A stretch of DNA of 37,679 nucleotides, from the IMG/VR virus record IMGVR_UViG_3300009000_000014, positions 1 through 37,679 of that record; one strand, 5' to 3'. Numbering within the stretch: the stretch's first letter is position 1; every line of letters begins with the position of its first letter. Both the position numbers and the translations under genes were made by a program. The notes under the pieces are model-generated. The model saw only the letters and a list, made by a program, of their open reading frames with translations, ran no database searches and had not been told where the DNA came from. The DNA is from a virus. Shown here piece after piece: positions 36,784 to 37,679 of this stretch.

Positions 36784-37679
36784 ATGTCATTAGAGAAAGC
36801 AATTAGAGATATGCTTGCGCCAAAACAAATCGTTGAGGCGGTAGACCCTGACGATAAGGGAGAATACGATAACGAAGGTGAAATGGCGAAAACGCAACTT
36901 CAAACTATGATTGATGCGGCTGAGCAACTTCGTGGTATGTTAAAAGACGAAGAAAATATGCCCGAGTGGGTTCAAAATAAAATTACGAAAGCAGTAGATT
37001 ATATCGACTCTGCTCGTGATTATATGAAATCAAAGGGCGATGACGGTAAAGCACCTGTCGGCGAAGAAGTCGAAGAATCTCTTGATGAAGAATCAGACCT
37101 TGAAGAAGGAACATGGGCACTACCAGAAACTCCTAAGTCAAAAGCTGCATTAAAAGCATTAATGAAAAAACCAATTAAACTTGGAAAAAATGGCGACGAT
37201 GCTTCAAAAAAACTTTACAGCCTAGTTGGAGACGACGAAGTATTTGACGATCTCTTTGTAGCTGGTAAAAAGAATCCAAACGGCGACGCACGTGATGTTG
37301 TCAAAAAACACGCAAAGCGTTTGGGCTTAAAGTTTGAAGAATTAGAATTAGAAGAAATGGAAGAGATTGTAGAGGCTGTCATGGAAGAAGATAAAGAAAT
37401 TTTAGCGGCATTGGATGATAATGCAATTTCCTTAGACGATGTTGTCAGATCAATTGTTTTTGAAAAGAAACTCGACAAAGTTGATCCTAAAGCAGTTAAG
37501 AAAGACTTTAAAGATCGCAAAGACAAAGACATTGATAACGATGGCGATGTAGATGATTCCGATGAGTATCTGCACAAGCGTCGTCAGGCAGTGTCAAAAG
37601 CCACTAAGAAAGAGAGCGATGACGAAAATGGTGATAAGGAAGATAACTCCGATACAGACGATAATGGCGTTCTCAAAAA
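36784..37679 (+). CDS. Acidic late protein with Ca-binding-like repeat, C-terminus beyond the window
   Basis: The frame starts at an ATG with AAGGAG at 36771-36776 and stays open to the last base, 298 codons. The first part has EYDNEGEMAKTQLQTMIDAA and NMPEWVQNKITKAVDYIDSA with RDYM, a helical domain that I recall as recurring in marine T4-like structural proteins. Near codons 85-110 are acidic repeats with EEVEESLDEESDLEEGTWAL. Then ALKALMKKPIKLGKNGDDAS, a long acidic helix, and DRKDKDIDNDGDVDDSDEYL, whose D-x-D-x-D-x-D spacing matches a dockerin or EF-hand calcium loop. It continues directly from the mosaic protein operon. A prohead core or scaffold role is plausible. Confidence 0.78.
   Translation, partial: MSLEKAIRDMLAPKQIVEAVDPDDKGEYDNEGEMAKTQLQTMIDAAEQLRGMLKDEENMPEWVQNKITKAVDYIDSARDYMKSKGDDGKAPVGEEVEESLDEESDLEEGTWALPETPKSKAALKALMKKPIKLGKNGDDASKKLYSLVGDDEVFDDLFVAGKKNPNGDARDVVKKHAKRLGLKFEELELEEMEEIVEAVMEEDKEILAALDDNAISLDDVVRSIVFEKKLDKVDPKAVKKDFKDRKDKDIDNDGDVDDSDEYLHKRRQAVSKATKKESDDENGDKEDNSDTDDNGVLK

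Noticed and set aside
1-37679. tRNA genes, CRISPR arrays, insertion sequences, attachment sites
   Set aside because: I saw no cloverleaf with a TTC-loop sequence, no regular direct repeats, and no transposase, integrase or homing endonuclease gene; the gaps between genes are too short for most of these.

Overview
The window is a stretch of a strictly lytic, T4-like myovirus of the marine type (cyanophage, pelagiphage and relatives). The evidence is the order of T4 core genes, all on the + strand: end of gp23, a gp19-family tail tube gene, uvsY, uvsW, gp55, gp47, gp46, gp45, gp44, gp62, regA, gp43, uvsX and gp41. Mixed among them are genes typical of ocean T4-like phages: a CobS/CobT-like pair, hsp20, peptide deformylase, peroxiredoxin, a MazG-like enzyme and DUF3310. 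There are no photosynthesis genes and no tRNA genes here, so the host cannot be named from this window. Coding is very dense, with many ATGA and TAATG overlaps, and no gene-free stretch exceeds about 150 bases.

Layout. 1-1425: major capsid C-terminus, a strong UUCG terminator, a TATAAATA late promoter and a tail tube protein. 1409-7414: recombination and late transcription (UvsY, UvsW, sigma gp55, Mre11/Rad50-like gp47/gp46). 7411-14462: an accessory block that opens with peptide deformylase and continues with a probable DNA base hypermodification pathway: TET/JBP dioxygenase, class II glutamine amidotransferase, amidoligase, GNAT, ParB-like protein, aGPT-PPlase-like protein and P-loop kinase. 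14546-17889: a VWA/HExxH protein and its MoxR/CobS-like AAA+ ATPase. 17979-18839: a GT-A glycosyltransferase that could belong to the modification pathway. 18839-28831: the replisome (clamp, clamp loader, RegA, a DNA polymerase split into two genes, UvsX, helicase) with Hsp20 and lysozyme inserted. 28845-31938: small conserved hypotheticals, a zinc peptidase, MazG and peroxiredoxin. 32049-end: late genes with capsid-targeting-like N-termini (a PD-(D/E)xK-like protein, a KxDG nucleotidyltransferase/ligase-like protein, an 866-residue mosaic protein and an acidic protein cut by the window edge).

Regulation visible in the sequence: late promoters with the T4 octamer TATAAATA before four late units, matching the gp55 gene present here. 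There is also a family of early/middle sigma70-like promoters whose upstream element is GCTTTACTTTTA-like, with TTTACT 17 bp before the -10. Several terminators sit immediately before or on top of the next promoter.

Most interesting points: the modification cassette with no cytosine methyltransferase in view; the polymerase split in its fingers domain; a gp43A promoter that would give a leaderless mRNA; the ligase-like and nuclease-like late proteins with probable prohead-targeting leaders; and the HExxH-VWA plus AAA+ pair.
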